64,000 bases of DNA, from positions 1,488,001 to 1,552,000 of the forward strand of contig CM066304.1 in assembly GCA_033807695.1 (NCBI GenBank), in the 5' to 3' direction. The position numbers and the translations under genes were made by a program. The notes beneath the pieces are model-generated. The model was not told the DNA's origin and did not search any database. It saw only the letters and a list, made by a program, of their open reading frames with translations. Origin of the DNA: Daedaleopsis sinensis (taxonomy: Eukaryota; Basidiomycota; Agaricomycetes; Polyporales; Polyporaceae). Of this stretch, positions 21,501 to 32,801 are shown one piece after another. How positions within the stretch are numbered: the stretch's first letter is position 1; the number at the start of each line of letters is the position of its first letter.

Positions 21501-24200
21501 TGGCCCTCCTGGCATCTACTGGCAAGGCTTAGATGCAATTCGTCGTGTCCCAGTTGGGCCAATGTCGTGGGTGTTTGCCGTGATTGATCCTCCCCTATAC
21601 GTCTGTATCGCGTCAAGACCGACATTCATTGGACAACAAATATGTCATTGCCACCGCGCAGCATGGGATCCTAGGACGCCGCACCGCCCAAGATGCCTCG
21701 CTCCTCAGGCTCGTACGTAACACACCTCAAGGGTGATGGCCCATGTCAAGCACACTCTCTGTTACTCATTCCGCCACCCAGCCCGCCCTTTCCCCGTCAC
21801 GCAGTCGGTTGCGCGCCCATTGCATGTGTAAACCGCTCCAGACCCTCACGTTTCAGCTTGAAGATCACTTCGCACGGCCGTGATAGAGATACACGCTCAC
21901 GTCAACGTGTCTAGCCGCCTCGCGCTCACCGCACCGGTCAGCCACCGCTTGCTGATGGTTCATCAAGAATTCATAGAACAAGGACACGATGTGGGCGTGG
22001 TTCAATCATCCGCGTCAGTGGTCACTGCTTGCAGATGTGTCCGTCTGCAGCCAGCATGGCCACTGCGCTGTGCATCTACGCTCCCGGTGGTTAGAGTTCG
22101 AGATCAAACTAGTATGCCCACGAGAGGCTGCCAGGATCAAACCTCGAAAGGCTTTCTGATCGTGGATTCAGCCCCGAATCTGTTCTATCAGCATTTTCCC
22201 GCTACTTCCAATCCTTGAAGCTTTTCAAACATGGCTCGGACCTTTTTCAAGTGTCAAGCGGCGAGTCTTTTGCCATCTCGATGCATCCAGCGAACGGAAT
22301 TCGTCCCTGTGTCGCGGAGCTCGCTGTTACTGAGAGCCTGTGGCAGTCCCGACCACAGACGACAGATCGCTCGAAAGAAGGCGTTTTCTCCCCCTTTAGG
22401 GATACTACACCCGGTCCCATTGAAATCCCTTACTTCTGACCTAATGCGCGTCGTGCGTCTGAATACGCTCATCAGCCTTAGCGAAACCCGCGATTCGGGA
22501 TCCTTCCTCCACTGTAATATTGCTCTCTCTCATACGCATCTTCTGGCTTCCAGGATGTCAACCCCCATGATGTTCTACCGTGCTACCGGAACCCCGCGCC
22601 TGCTTTTTCACGTCAGGCAGTGCCACAGCGGCTCCAATCTCATGTCTAATGGATATCAATGGCAGTCAGTGCTGTGATCATCACCGGATCACAACACGTA
22701 TCGCGCTCGCCGCCCAGCGTGCGGCAGGTGTGTCACTCCGCCCATGCTTTCCGGTGGGTCATACTTACAGACACCCAGGCTCCTTCGGCGCATTTATCTG
22801 CTTAGCCAGCGCCCCCCGCCCATGCGTCTTGAGCACCCTAACGCGGTCAAGCATTCCGTCGACGTGCCGAAGGGTTCTGATAATATCGTAGCTCGGATAA
22901 AGCCACACATTTGCGCGCTCCAACGATTGCCAACGGCCCTGACCGCCGCGTGAGCCCGAGCCAGATACAAGTCGCAAGGTAAGCTGGTTTATCCGAATCA
23001 CGCCCTCGCCGGTTCATGATTCGAGCTCTCTTCAAGGGCCAAGCCGCCACCCCCTGCGCACCAAGCCACAGAGACAATTCACGGATGGAAGCATTAAGAA
23101 CATGCGCGAAAGCAGTGCGCTCATGTTCATGCAAAGACCGAGAACTCGGGAGGGCTGTACTAATCGTCCAGCCACCACCGACCACGCCCGCCGCGGGCAA
23201 TCGCTATGCACCCTCGAATATATGAGTTCCGCAACAATCGGTGCGCCTGGGGCCTGCGCCTTACGGTAGGAAATTTCCATTCGCATCCAGAGTATAAAAT
23301 CGCACATGGCACGCCTGCGCACGGGCCGTGTGCTGACATACATCATAGATAGCCAGCGACTGCACAGAGTCACTTACCTGTGAGTCGACGACTGTTTGTC
23401 TCTCTATGCACACGCAGACCTCATCAGTCGCGACGGTTATGCTGGGCGAAACTTGGGGCCCTGAGCGCACCCGAGGGCGGCTCGGAGTGCTTTCCAATAT
23501 TGCATCTCCATGGCAACGAGGTAGTCCGCAAGAACCTTAAGTTCACGACACCGCGCCATATGCACACTCATGCGAATACGACCGGCGGGACGGACATACC
23601 ACTCATTCAATGTCCATATCCGACGCGGCGCCCCCGTCGCCCTCGCATGGTAGTGCGGCATATACATACCAAGTACATCCGTTCCCAGTCTCCATGCGCT
23701 ACCAGTATGTATCACAACCTTATAAGGGTCGTAACGCTCCAGTGCGCCATCACACAGCATCACACATGCACATCAGCGGGCGTGCTGCAGTCTCAGCTGC
23801 AACAAAGTCGCAACTTCCGATTGCGGGGTTGATCAAAGCATCGATCCCCCGGAGTTGTTGAATATATGTGTTGAGCTATGTAGCCCCATGGCACCGTGTC
23901 CCGATAGTTATTCAGATCACCGCCCGCAGCGATCGCGTTCATTAGCGTTCATTGCGGCCGCCGTTGGTATCGCATGCCTCTTTGGGGAGGTGTAGTGTAC
24001 AACCACTGATGGCGTGACAGCTCACGCAGGTTCCAGAGTCACGCCGCCGGACTCCAGAGCAAAGCCTGCGCGTACAATCTGGCGTAGAGCAGGGATCGTT
24101 GAGAACGATGAGATCGCGCGAGAGAGATACGTGCTGAGAGAGCGTGTGACGGTAAAAGCTTGATACCATGTATGCTCTACCACTCGGCCTTGGGATTGAT
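18527..24200. other. Long gene-poor region with decayed coding-like blocks
   Basis: Nothing here matches a family I know. The best candidates are blocks on the plus strand at about 19,950-20,930 (separate entry). From 20.9 to 24.2 kb several open frames exist on both strands, for example 20977-21459, but they lack splice continuity and recognisable motifs. The composition is near balanced, unlike the GC-rich DNA to its right. A short self-complementary stretch built on CTTGAAGCTTCAAG lies near 19,815-19,830. Confidence 0.45.
19949..20930 (+). pseudogene. Possible decayed multi-exon gene, unknown function
   Basis: Several short blocks look like exons of one gene but do not join cleanly. The first reads MLTKYK and continues, after an intron ending CACACAG, as PDSELHKAKR. 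A block at about 20,270-20,370 reads MLYAGDGHLSAENARRWAPD. A block after an intron at about 20,370-20,415 reads YPAFHQGLQATHLYEYPQAP and continues to about 20,560. The end reads YVFIDAPSKHNPD, then across a clean GTGAGT...TAG intron HSDLASNHLDKIAQNL and a stop at about 20,912. The joins around 20,370 and 20,760 change frame, and stops intervene. It is either a pseudogene or a gene I failed to splice. I cannot name the family. Confidence 0.3.
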
Positions 24201-27200
24201 TGCTGATGCTCTCAGGAGGATCCATTCGGACGCGCGGGGGTTACCTGTAGTGGGTGCTGGTGGGAATCGGAGTGGGCGATAATAAACCCTGAGGGCTTGG
24301 CAGGAAGTCCTCCGTCGACAGGGCTCCATACTGCCCAGCTGTGCTGGGCGACGGCTCGTGTGCGACCTGCCGGTGCATGCATACGCAAAGCAATGCTCGC
24401 CGGCGAGCGAAGGACGATGGGATAACTCCGCGTGGTTCCCTGTGCGATTTAGACTCCGTGACGGGGGCCCTTGGCACCCGGATCACACGCACTGCGCGTG
24501 ATGTGAAGTACGGCTCCTTCGTCTGTCGAAGACGCCATCCGTGGTCTCCATACTCGCATGCGGACGTTCCGAGGCAGAGCTGATCGAGCCATGAGAAACG
24601 CTTGGTGAATGGACGCGGAGGAGACGCGGCTTTGCCAGCCACGGTAGGAGAGCGATACACGGCGGTCCGTTGGGCGGCAAGACGCAGAGAAGACCAGCTG
24701 CGTAGGGATGGGGCGTTCCTCTCCTGGTCTCGAGTGTGGTCGGCGCACGATCAGCCCAGTCCAATTGAGCCGATAGACTTACTTGCAAACGCTACCTCCG
24801 CCGCTCCCATCGCGCGCAAGAGAAGGCGTCGCGATGATACACACCTCGACAGCATGTCTGGCCGTTTCGCCCCCCGACGACTGTTCCGTAGCACATGCTT
24901 CGGGCTGGGAACGTAGAAGCGTAGAACTGCCCGCGCGGATGGGCCCATCACCCAACGTCGAACGCATGACACCGCTGCCAGCAAATATTAGTGCCAGGCT
25001 GACAGCGATGCATGTGCACGAGTGCGCATGTATCCATATGCAGCACATCAACCCTGAGTGCGCCCTGCGGTCTTCTCGTCTTCTCCTGCCGGCACGCTCG
25101 ACGCTCGTCCCCATCGGGGCTTTTTGCCGTTCCGAGCCAGGCGCCCGCCGGGCTCCGACTTCGGCGACTCCGACTCCGCGTCGCGTCTGGGTTCGTGCAT
25201 GAAGCCTGCGGAGTGCTCTCCCGTCAGTCCGCGACGCCCGTCACGGGGCTTGTAGTCTGCATTGGGTATCGACGCAGACTTGACCCCTGGCTCGCCGGGG
25301 TGGGCTCGTGGTCGCATGTGAACAGCAGGCCACCGCTGTGCGGCGGCGGAGAAGCGGGAGCTGGGAACGGCACCTGGCTCCTGACGCTGCCCGTGCAGCA
25401 TGATGCGCCGTGCCAGACAAGGTTCGGGGTGGGCTTCAGCAGCTACGGCGCCTGCCCCGGTCTCGAGGTCGAGGTCGAGATTCAGCAGCCGGTACTTAGC
25501 ATGTAGCCTGGTATCGTCAGGGCCGAGCAGCGTTCGACGCTAGCGCAGAAGGCGGGGAGCGTGCTATCGGCCGAGCGTCCGCAGGTTCCGGGGTCAACGG
25601 GTGAGGATCCGGGTGCCGGACCCCGCGGCTTTTGCTTGTTTGATGACGATGGGCGCGCTCACGGCACCGAGGGTACCGCTGCCCGTGAGGTGCACGAAAA
25701 TGCAATGGACCGCCGCAAGAATGATGGATTACCTGCCTCCGATTTAAGCAGTTCATGATCAGCCGCACAAGCCACCTCGGCGACGTACATAGCGCCGAAT
25801 CGGACGCACCCGCTCGATTTAATGAACCTTTGCCTGTGACCGGTGACCTCCAGAGCAGGTAGAGCAGGTCCCCGTCCCATAGCCACACAGGCTCGACGCA
25901 TCAGCATGCATGTAATGGGAGACGTGCGCTATGGAGGTGCAGTCTCGACGTCAGATCAGGCGACCGTACGTCGAGGGTGGTGACGTACATTGCACGGCGA
26001 ACGACAATCTCCCGGTGGTTTTGGTCGAGAAAAGCAATCGTCCGTGCGCGCGGAGAGCGCAGTCCTGCCTCGCATCGAGTGCACTCACACACGGTGCCAA
26101 CTTGGGCGCGAAGCCCGCGGGCGTGCCTGATCGTGGTTATCGCAACTGGATGATGCCCCCGCGCGGAGCCCGCTGGGACAGAGCTGGCAGAGTCGCTCGT
26201 AGAACGCACTGGGCGCGTCGTGGTCCTAACCGCCCACGCCACCACATCCTCCGATGCGCCGCGGGAGGTGGTGACGACGCCACTCGTGCAAGCGCGCAGA
26301 CTTCTAGCAGCGGGGTGGGGCGGCATGGCAGGCCGTCCAGAACCTCGGGCGACCCTCGGAGGGGGGATCTAACGGGTCCAAAGGTTAACAGGGACTGGGC
26401 TCAACACGCTGCAAGAGTACGTACGGCGGCGGCGGCTCGGCAGGCTGCGTGCGCAGGTCGACATACTGCAGTTTGGCTTGGGAGGCGAGGACGGGAACTG
26501 CGCCCAGGTCCCGCAGGACGCTTCTGTCGAATGATCGCCGGACGGTCGTGATGTCCATGGGAAGCCGTCCCGCCGAGCCCGTCGCCGACCTGGATACGGA
26601 CAGCGTTAACCAGACGTTAGCAGAGGGCGTCGCAGCTGGGGGCAGAGTCCGCCGACGCACCAGCTCCAGCTTCGTCATCTCGCTCTGATAACGAGTAGGT
26701 TTGGGACGGTGCTATCCCGGTAGACTTCGACGGCCTCGATAAGCTGCTGAGAACCTCCGCTGTTGTGCCGCCGATGCACATGGTGGTACGGAGTGGCGCG
26801 AGCTAGTAGCTGGGTTGACAGTGCTCGAGAAGAGCTCGAAGGGGGTTAGTAGGACATAGCGTCGCCATCCGCACCGGACAGTGGTGCCATCGTACGTCGC
26901 CTGCGTGCGTACGCGCTGAGTAGGGCGCGAGCGGCGACAGTCGCTCCGACTTGCATCGAGTGTCTTAGTCCTTCCAAGGCCTTCCGGCCGGCCACAGTGC
27001 ACACGTCGACCGCCGCCGCGTTGCCTGGAGGAGGGAAATGCCGAGAGAAGCAATACCACCGAAAGCTCGGCCTGGACGCGGGTAATGCGCATGTGTGTCG
27101 CTTCTGTCCAGCCCGCCGACCGTTGCGTCTTCTGCCGTCCCGGATAGGAGCATGCAGCCGGCGCCGACCAGCCCGGAGGTGGTACCCTGTACGTCCATCG

Positions 27201-28004
27201 GAATCGGAGGGAACGTGACCACGAAAGTTCCTGGGGCCCTGAATGCTGTAGGGCCGCCTGCGATACGAGAACGGAGGGCGAGCGAGAAGGGACTTGGAAG
27301 ACGGGTGGGCGGCCGTACAAAATGAGGCGATCAACTGATCAATATTGGAGAACCACAACAGAAGGCGCGTGGAAATAACGGAGCATCTGCAGTAGGACGA
27401 CTGCCCGGCTAGCGAGCTGAATGACTAGCCTCGGCGAGCTCGGTCTTCGACCACTAGTTGGACGCTGCCGACGAACATCTGCGGGAGGGCGGGGGCGGGA
27501 GCGGGTTGCTTGTTCTTCGCTGGGGCGCACGGCGGCGACGGGACTCGGAGCGTGGAGGACGGGCCACGCGCGGAGGGTGCCACCGTAAAAGGTCCGGCGG
27601 CATTGTGGCGTCGTGCTTCGATCAGCAGGAGAACTTTCCGCCGCTTCGGTGGTTTCCTTTTCGAGCGGAACCCATCCGCACGGCTCTCAGCATGCCAACC
27701 ACCGCCCTCGCCCTCGGCCTCGCCCACTCGTCCCCAAAATCCTGCTGCCCACCGAGGGGGGCGGGAGCCGCGGCCGCTTGGCTCCTGTTGGTCATCGTCT
27801 CAGGGTTCAGCGCTCACGAACGCCGCCGACAACGTATGTTGCCCTGGATAACGAGTTCGAAGTGGACTGCCGTAAGCCCACCGTTGAACGGCTATTTGAG
27901 AGTGTACGAATTATTTTCGAGCCGCAGCTCTGCTGGACCCTGTCCGACGAGATTCCCGGCACCCCAACCTCGCCGATCGCCGACCTGAAGCACGATCCCA
28001 AGGC

Positions 28005-28044
28005 AAGAGGGAGGAGGAGGGGGAGGGGAAGGGGAAGGGGGAGA
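28005..28044 (+). repeat. Homopurine tract with G-quadruplex motif
   Basis: Forty consecutive purines. Positions 28019-28041 hold G-runs of 5, 4, 4 and 5 separated by A or AA, which meets the usual G3+N1-7 quadruplex rule on the plus strand. Confidence 0.7.
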
Positions 28045-29747
28045 CCCGAGTCCGAGGGGGCGAGTTCGTGCGAGTCTCGAGAGGTGCTGCGGCCTGTTCA
28101 TTTCACGAGACGAGAAGAGGTCTGTCGCACCCTGCCTGCACGGACTCGTTGTCGGAGAGCTTCAGCTCGAACCTCTTCTCTGCGAGCGCTGCGCCGGGCG
28201 GCGACTAGCGAACCACCCGCGCGCCGCGGTGCGCGCCCATGGCGTGCGCCTCTCCTCCGGCAGCGTCGCCCTCCGCCGTCGTCTGCGGCAGGGGCCGCGG
28301 GGGGTCCTCGGCCGACGACCCGGTGTATGCGCCTTCGAGAGAGTGGATGACACGCGGGCGCCGGGTGTAGGCGAGCAGGAACTCGAGCGAGCGTACAGTC
28401 CGCAGCGGGGGCCGTGCATCCTACTCGCGCGAGGACGCGCCGGGTCTGCGTTCTGCGAGTGCGACGCGCATAATGAGACTGTGGATGGGAAGGATGGCAG
28501 ACGAGGCCCTGGGTGCGAGACATACCTGATAGTAAATGACACCATGGTCCATGGCAAGTGCGGTGCGGTCCTGGTCCCGGTGTATGCGCCCGCATGGATG
28601 TATAGCAAGACGGGCACGGCCCTATCTGTGCGACGTGGACGTTGCTACCCAGGTCCCCCACCGTCACGCGTCAGGGCTGCCGCCAGAGCGAGGGGCCTTG
28701 AGGCTGGAGGAGCACTGTGTGCCCGACGCACCAGCGCGAGTCCGGCACGTCGCGCTCGCCGAGCAGGTCCCTCGGGAAGTCCTCGCCTCGCACGCGGGTG
28801 TGGCTTGCGGACCTAGGCCTTGCGCTGCCATTAATTATCGCTGCTCCTGCTGCGTGAATACATCGGTACCGGTTGGCGACGTTCGCGCAGGTCCACCGTC
28901 CGCGTTGCACTCCGAGTCGTTATAATTATTGCTCGCCGTCCGGGGTATATGCGCTGAGGTTCGCCGACGATGCAGAGGTGATTCTCGTCATACAGTCTGG
29001 AGTCTGGACTCTGCAGCTGCCGGTAGAATCGCCCGAGGCGCCTTTGAACCTGCCCTCCGAGTCGGGGCTCGCCGCGTTAACGTTCCCGTTCGGACGACAG
29101 AGTTGACGTTCGCGGCCCCTCGCCGTCAGCGCTGCATCACCCCGGTCGGCCTCGGGTCGTCGGTCGAGCATCGAGCATTGAGCATAGCGAAAGCCAGTCG
29201 GACAGGACACGCCAGAGTGCCAGGGCCCAGAGTGTGCATGCATGATAGCTCGACGTCGGCTAGCAAGACGTGCCAGTCCGGGTACGTAGCATGCGCAGCG
29301 CGCTGGGCGGGGTTTTACGAGTCTGCAGCAGGGGACTAGGTGCCTGCCGTGTTCCGGAGGCCGAGCGTGAACGCTGCTGCCATTCTCCAGATTCCGAATG
29401 CAACAGGAGTTTGCAAGAGGCCGCTGCAGGTGGCCTGCAGACGATAACTGGAGCGTAGTAACGTAACGTCGCTCGGTTCGGTTTACTGGCGCCTGCCACC
29501 TGGAGGCTGGAGGAGGAGGAGAGATTGAATTTAAGGGCTGGAGACTGCTGGAGAGCGGGAGAGAGCGGGAGGCGCGCGTCGTTCTTGGCGCGCGCGCTCG
29601 CCTAGCCACCAGCAACGGGATCTCGTTTGAGTCAGTGTTCCGGGGTCGCCAAATTCAAGCCCCGTACGTGTCAACTTGAGGGTGTGGTGCTGTGTGGTGG
29701 TGGTGGTCACGGTCGGCTATCTAGTATCTGCATGGGGCACTCAGCAC

Positions 29748-29767
29748 TGTACACTGTACAGTGTACA
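29748..29767. repeat. 20-bp perfect palindrome
   Basis: The sequence is centred on CTGTACAG and is identical to its reverse complement over 20 bp. It can be a cruciform or a site for a dimeric DNA-binding protein. Confidence 0.7.
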
Positions 29768-31024
29768 TCTGCACGCGCGCATGACGATGGGTCATCACGC
29801 GCACGCGTTCGGGAGCTAGAAGCCCGCGGGCCCGTCGAGAGACAGAAGGCCGGCCACAGACGCCTCAGACAGAAGACAGAAGACAGAAAAAGAGCGCAAA
29901 AAATATATGCATAACTTAGCGAGCACCGGAAGTTCGAGCTGGCGTACTGTATACGTAGCTAGGCTGTATGTAGCTAAGCGCGCCGAGACTCGAGACACCG
30001 TGAACGCGGCTGGCAGTGGGAAGACCCAAATGATGGGGGTGATACCGTGATTGGCACCAGGGGGTGCAAAGACATTGACAAGCACGTACACGGGTAGCAG
30101 TAAGACTGGAACTGGAACACGCCTAGTGCTGCGGCAGAGAAGAGATGTGAGACGGGGCGATGGCATTAGAGACGGGACGGGCACGGGACAATTGCGGGCG
30201 AGCACTAGCTATAGTGATATGGGACTACGGGGATGCAGCAGGAATCAGGATGCGGCGGGCGGGCATGGCGCACGAACCAAGAAAGCGGGGGGCGGGGCGA
30301 AGCGATACAGTCTGGGTCTGCAGCAGCACGGACGGGGCAGAGAATGTGAAACGAGAGAGAACAGACATGGAAAAGAACGAATGGGGGGAGGGGGTACGTA
30401 CGCGTCGGCCGCGCGCCCGCACACTACGACGACGAGGCACGGACGCTAACGCTAACGCGCAACACAGAACACAGCAAGAAGATCGTTCGGTCAAGCACCA
30501 CGGCCCACCTCTTGTTCGCGCACACGCACACGTCTCCGCCCGGTCTCCAGAGACCCCAGAGGCAGGACCCACTCCGGAGCGGGTCTCCAGCCGGGCGTCA
30601 CAGCTCGACAGTGACGACAGGGGCAGCACGAGGACAGCGCGCTGCGCGCACCCCGCATGCCCATGCGGAAGCGGCTTCGGGAGCGATGTGCGGCGGCGCG
30701 CTCGCTGTTCCGCGGCCTGCGGATAGGGCCGCGGTCGGCGGGGAAGCGACGGGCGACGGGCGACGGACAGGTGCTTGGCGGAGCGACGACCAAGCGGGCG
30801 GGAAACGACGCGGCGGTGGGGCAGTTGACGACGATGACGAGGACGAGGACGGGCGGCGGTAAGCGATACACGGACGGGGGTCTATAGCGGCGCGCACGCG
30901 CGAGCAAAAAATACACGATAAATACACTGAGTGCGGGAAATCGGCGAAGGGCTGAAAGGGGGGGGCAGAACGGTGTGGTGTCCGACAGCGACGTCTCCAG
31001 ATCGATTGCTTGAAGCCTCGCAGC

Positions 31025-32801
31025 CTAGTTCGGGCGGTACGCCACGGCGGCAGGCGCCTCTCGCCGCTCATTCCGCGGGCTGTTCGGGATCGAGCCTGCG
31101 GAGAGGTGCGGCGAAGGATGCACCTGACCTTCGGGTTGCGGTGTGTGCTGAGGCTGCTCCAGGGGCGAGCCTGGTCGCTTGACCCCGTGCGGCACCGCAT
31201 CCTGTTGCGCCGAAGGTTGCTGCTGGTGCGTCTGCTGTGGGGAACCCGTTGCGGAAGAAGCCGCTTGCGCCTCCCCACCGCCGTTGAGGAGCGCGCCGAT
31301 CTCGGTGACGCCGCTCTGGCGGTATTGCTGCTGCTGTGGGTCAGCCGTGCGCGCTGCCATCAGGGGAGAGAGGGAGGGGTGCGAGTAGTGATGGGGCGGA
31401 AGCATGGGGGGAAGCCGCTGCCCTTGCTGTTGGCCGGCGACTGGTACCTGCGCCTGGGCGACGTGCGCGGGGGGCGGAGTGTTGCGGTGCTGTTTGAATT
31501 GGTTGACGTTCACCGGGCCCCTTTTGTGTGGGAACTGTTCCGGGCGCGGGCGCGAGTGGGTCCGCTCGAAGAGACCACACTTGTTGCACAACTGCGACAG
31601 CGACGCCGAGGCGCGTCAGGCGTGCCGCGAATGCATGAGTGAGAACGAACACGTACCACTTTCCCTGGGGTCAAGCTAGACCGACGCCAAGTCGAGGTGT
31701 CCGTGGTACGGCAGTTGTAGCACTTGCGACGTACACGGTCGCTGAGCTTCGTCGACGCGTCGTCGGTGTGGATGATGTAGTTGGCTTGGCCAGGGTACGG
31801 TTGCGCGGCGACCATGGGGCGGATGGAGCGCGACGGAGGAGGAACACCGTAGGCTTGTGCGGACTGATCGTCGGGGTAGCGGGGCATAGAGCCGTTGTTG
31901 GGCTGGTAGGGGTAGGGGGGAGGTTGGCTCATGGGCGGGCCTTGACCGGGGTGGGAATAGTACGGGGTAGGCGGCTGCGTGACCTGCGGGTAGAGAGACG
32001 CGTTAGAGCGGGGAAGAGGATGATGTTGGCGCGAGGTAGGGCGTACGGGAGGAGAGGGAGAGATGGAGTTGCTGTCGAGAGATGAAGCGGAGAGGGCGGG
32101 GGAGTGATGGAGGGTGGCGATGGGGGGAGGGGTGGGATGAGAGTGCGGCATGAACTGATATTGGGCTTGGCCGTCAGAACGATGGCTGTGGGAGGTTAGG
32201 ATGAGGGTGACGGGCGTTCTTATAGGAATAGGATGGCGATGCGAACCTTATTGACCGGTCAATGGACATGTCCTCGACACGGTGAGGCATGTTTTGATGA
32301 TACGGATATGGATAGAAGGTTGTGGGATAAGGGCCGTGGGAGTGGTGCTGGATCGCGAGCACGGAAGAGGAAAGCATGATCGGAGATGGCAGGTTAGGAG
32401 CGTAATGCGATCAAGAATGACGGACGCACCCAGCGCTGATCGACGTGCGAGGGATGGGGAGGGGGCAGGTTGTTCTCGGGCTTGAACCGTTTGTGCGAAT
32501 GCGTGTCTGAGGGGGGCGGGGTCGGGTTGGAGGCCGAAGAGGCGTTTGCAGGCGGGTGTTGGGGAGGATAGGGTGAGTACTGAGGATGAAGACGGGAGTC
32601 GGAGTGGCGGCTGTCTGGACGCGAGGCCGGGCGACTCTGGGGCTGGTGGGGCGACCTAGAGATTGGAGGAGGGGTCGGGGATCTGGGCGGAGGAGGGTCG
32701 TCGGAGGTATGAAGGGGCTGAGGGGAGTGTCTGTTGATATGATGATGTTGGGAGGTGATTGGGTGAGTATATATACACGGAGAGACTCACGGCCTGTCCA
32801 T
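31025..32801 (-). CDS. GATA-type zinc-finger transcription factor
   Basis: Five exons on the minus strand: 32791..32801, 32430..32730, 32247..32347, 31657..32185 and 31025..31591, giving 502 aa with all junctions in frame. The first exon is only 11 nt (ATG plus eight bases). The protein is a nuclear DNA-binding regulator. Residues 1-260 are rich in Pro, His, Ser and Gln and mostly disordered. The single GATA finger is C293-YN-C296, then 19 residues including TWRRSSLTPGK, then C316-NK-C319, followed by the basic tail GLFERTHSRPRPEQFPHKRG. The last intron falls inside the finger. The remaining C-terminal 170 residues are Gln/Pro-rich. The GLFERTH-type tail is a fungal subclass distinct from AreA. 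The donor of intron 3 (GTTCGC) is weak but keeps frame. The gene sits alone between two long GC-rich deserts, which may carry its regulation. Confidence 0.92.

Larger units (their letters stand above)
24201..31024. other. GC-rich gene desert, left side
   Basis: About 6.8 kb with very high GC, so long open frames appear on both strands at once (for example 27613-28350 plus and 28098-28667 minus) without splice signals, family motifs or sensible composition. I regard them as chance. Notable non-coding features are a 40-nt homopurine tract (28005-28044) with four G-runs, a 20-bp perfect palindrome (29748-29767), a GGT/GTG run near 29,695, and an AGACAGA repeat near 29,865-29,890. It lies 3' of the GATA-factor gene. 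Confidence 0.5.

Noticed and set aside
27613..28350. 245-codon plus-strand open frame
   Set aside because: Arg/Pro-rich low-complexity product running through the homopurine tract; equally long frames exist antisense, typical of high GC.
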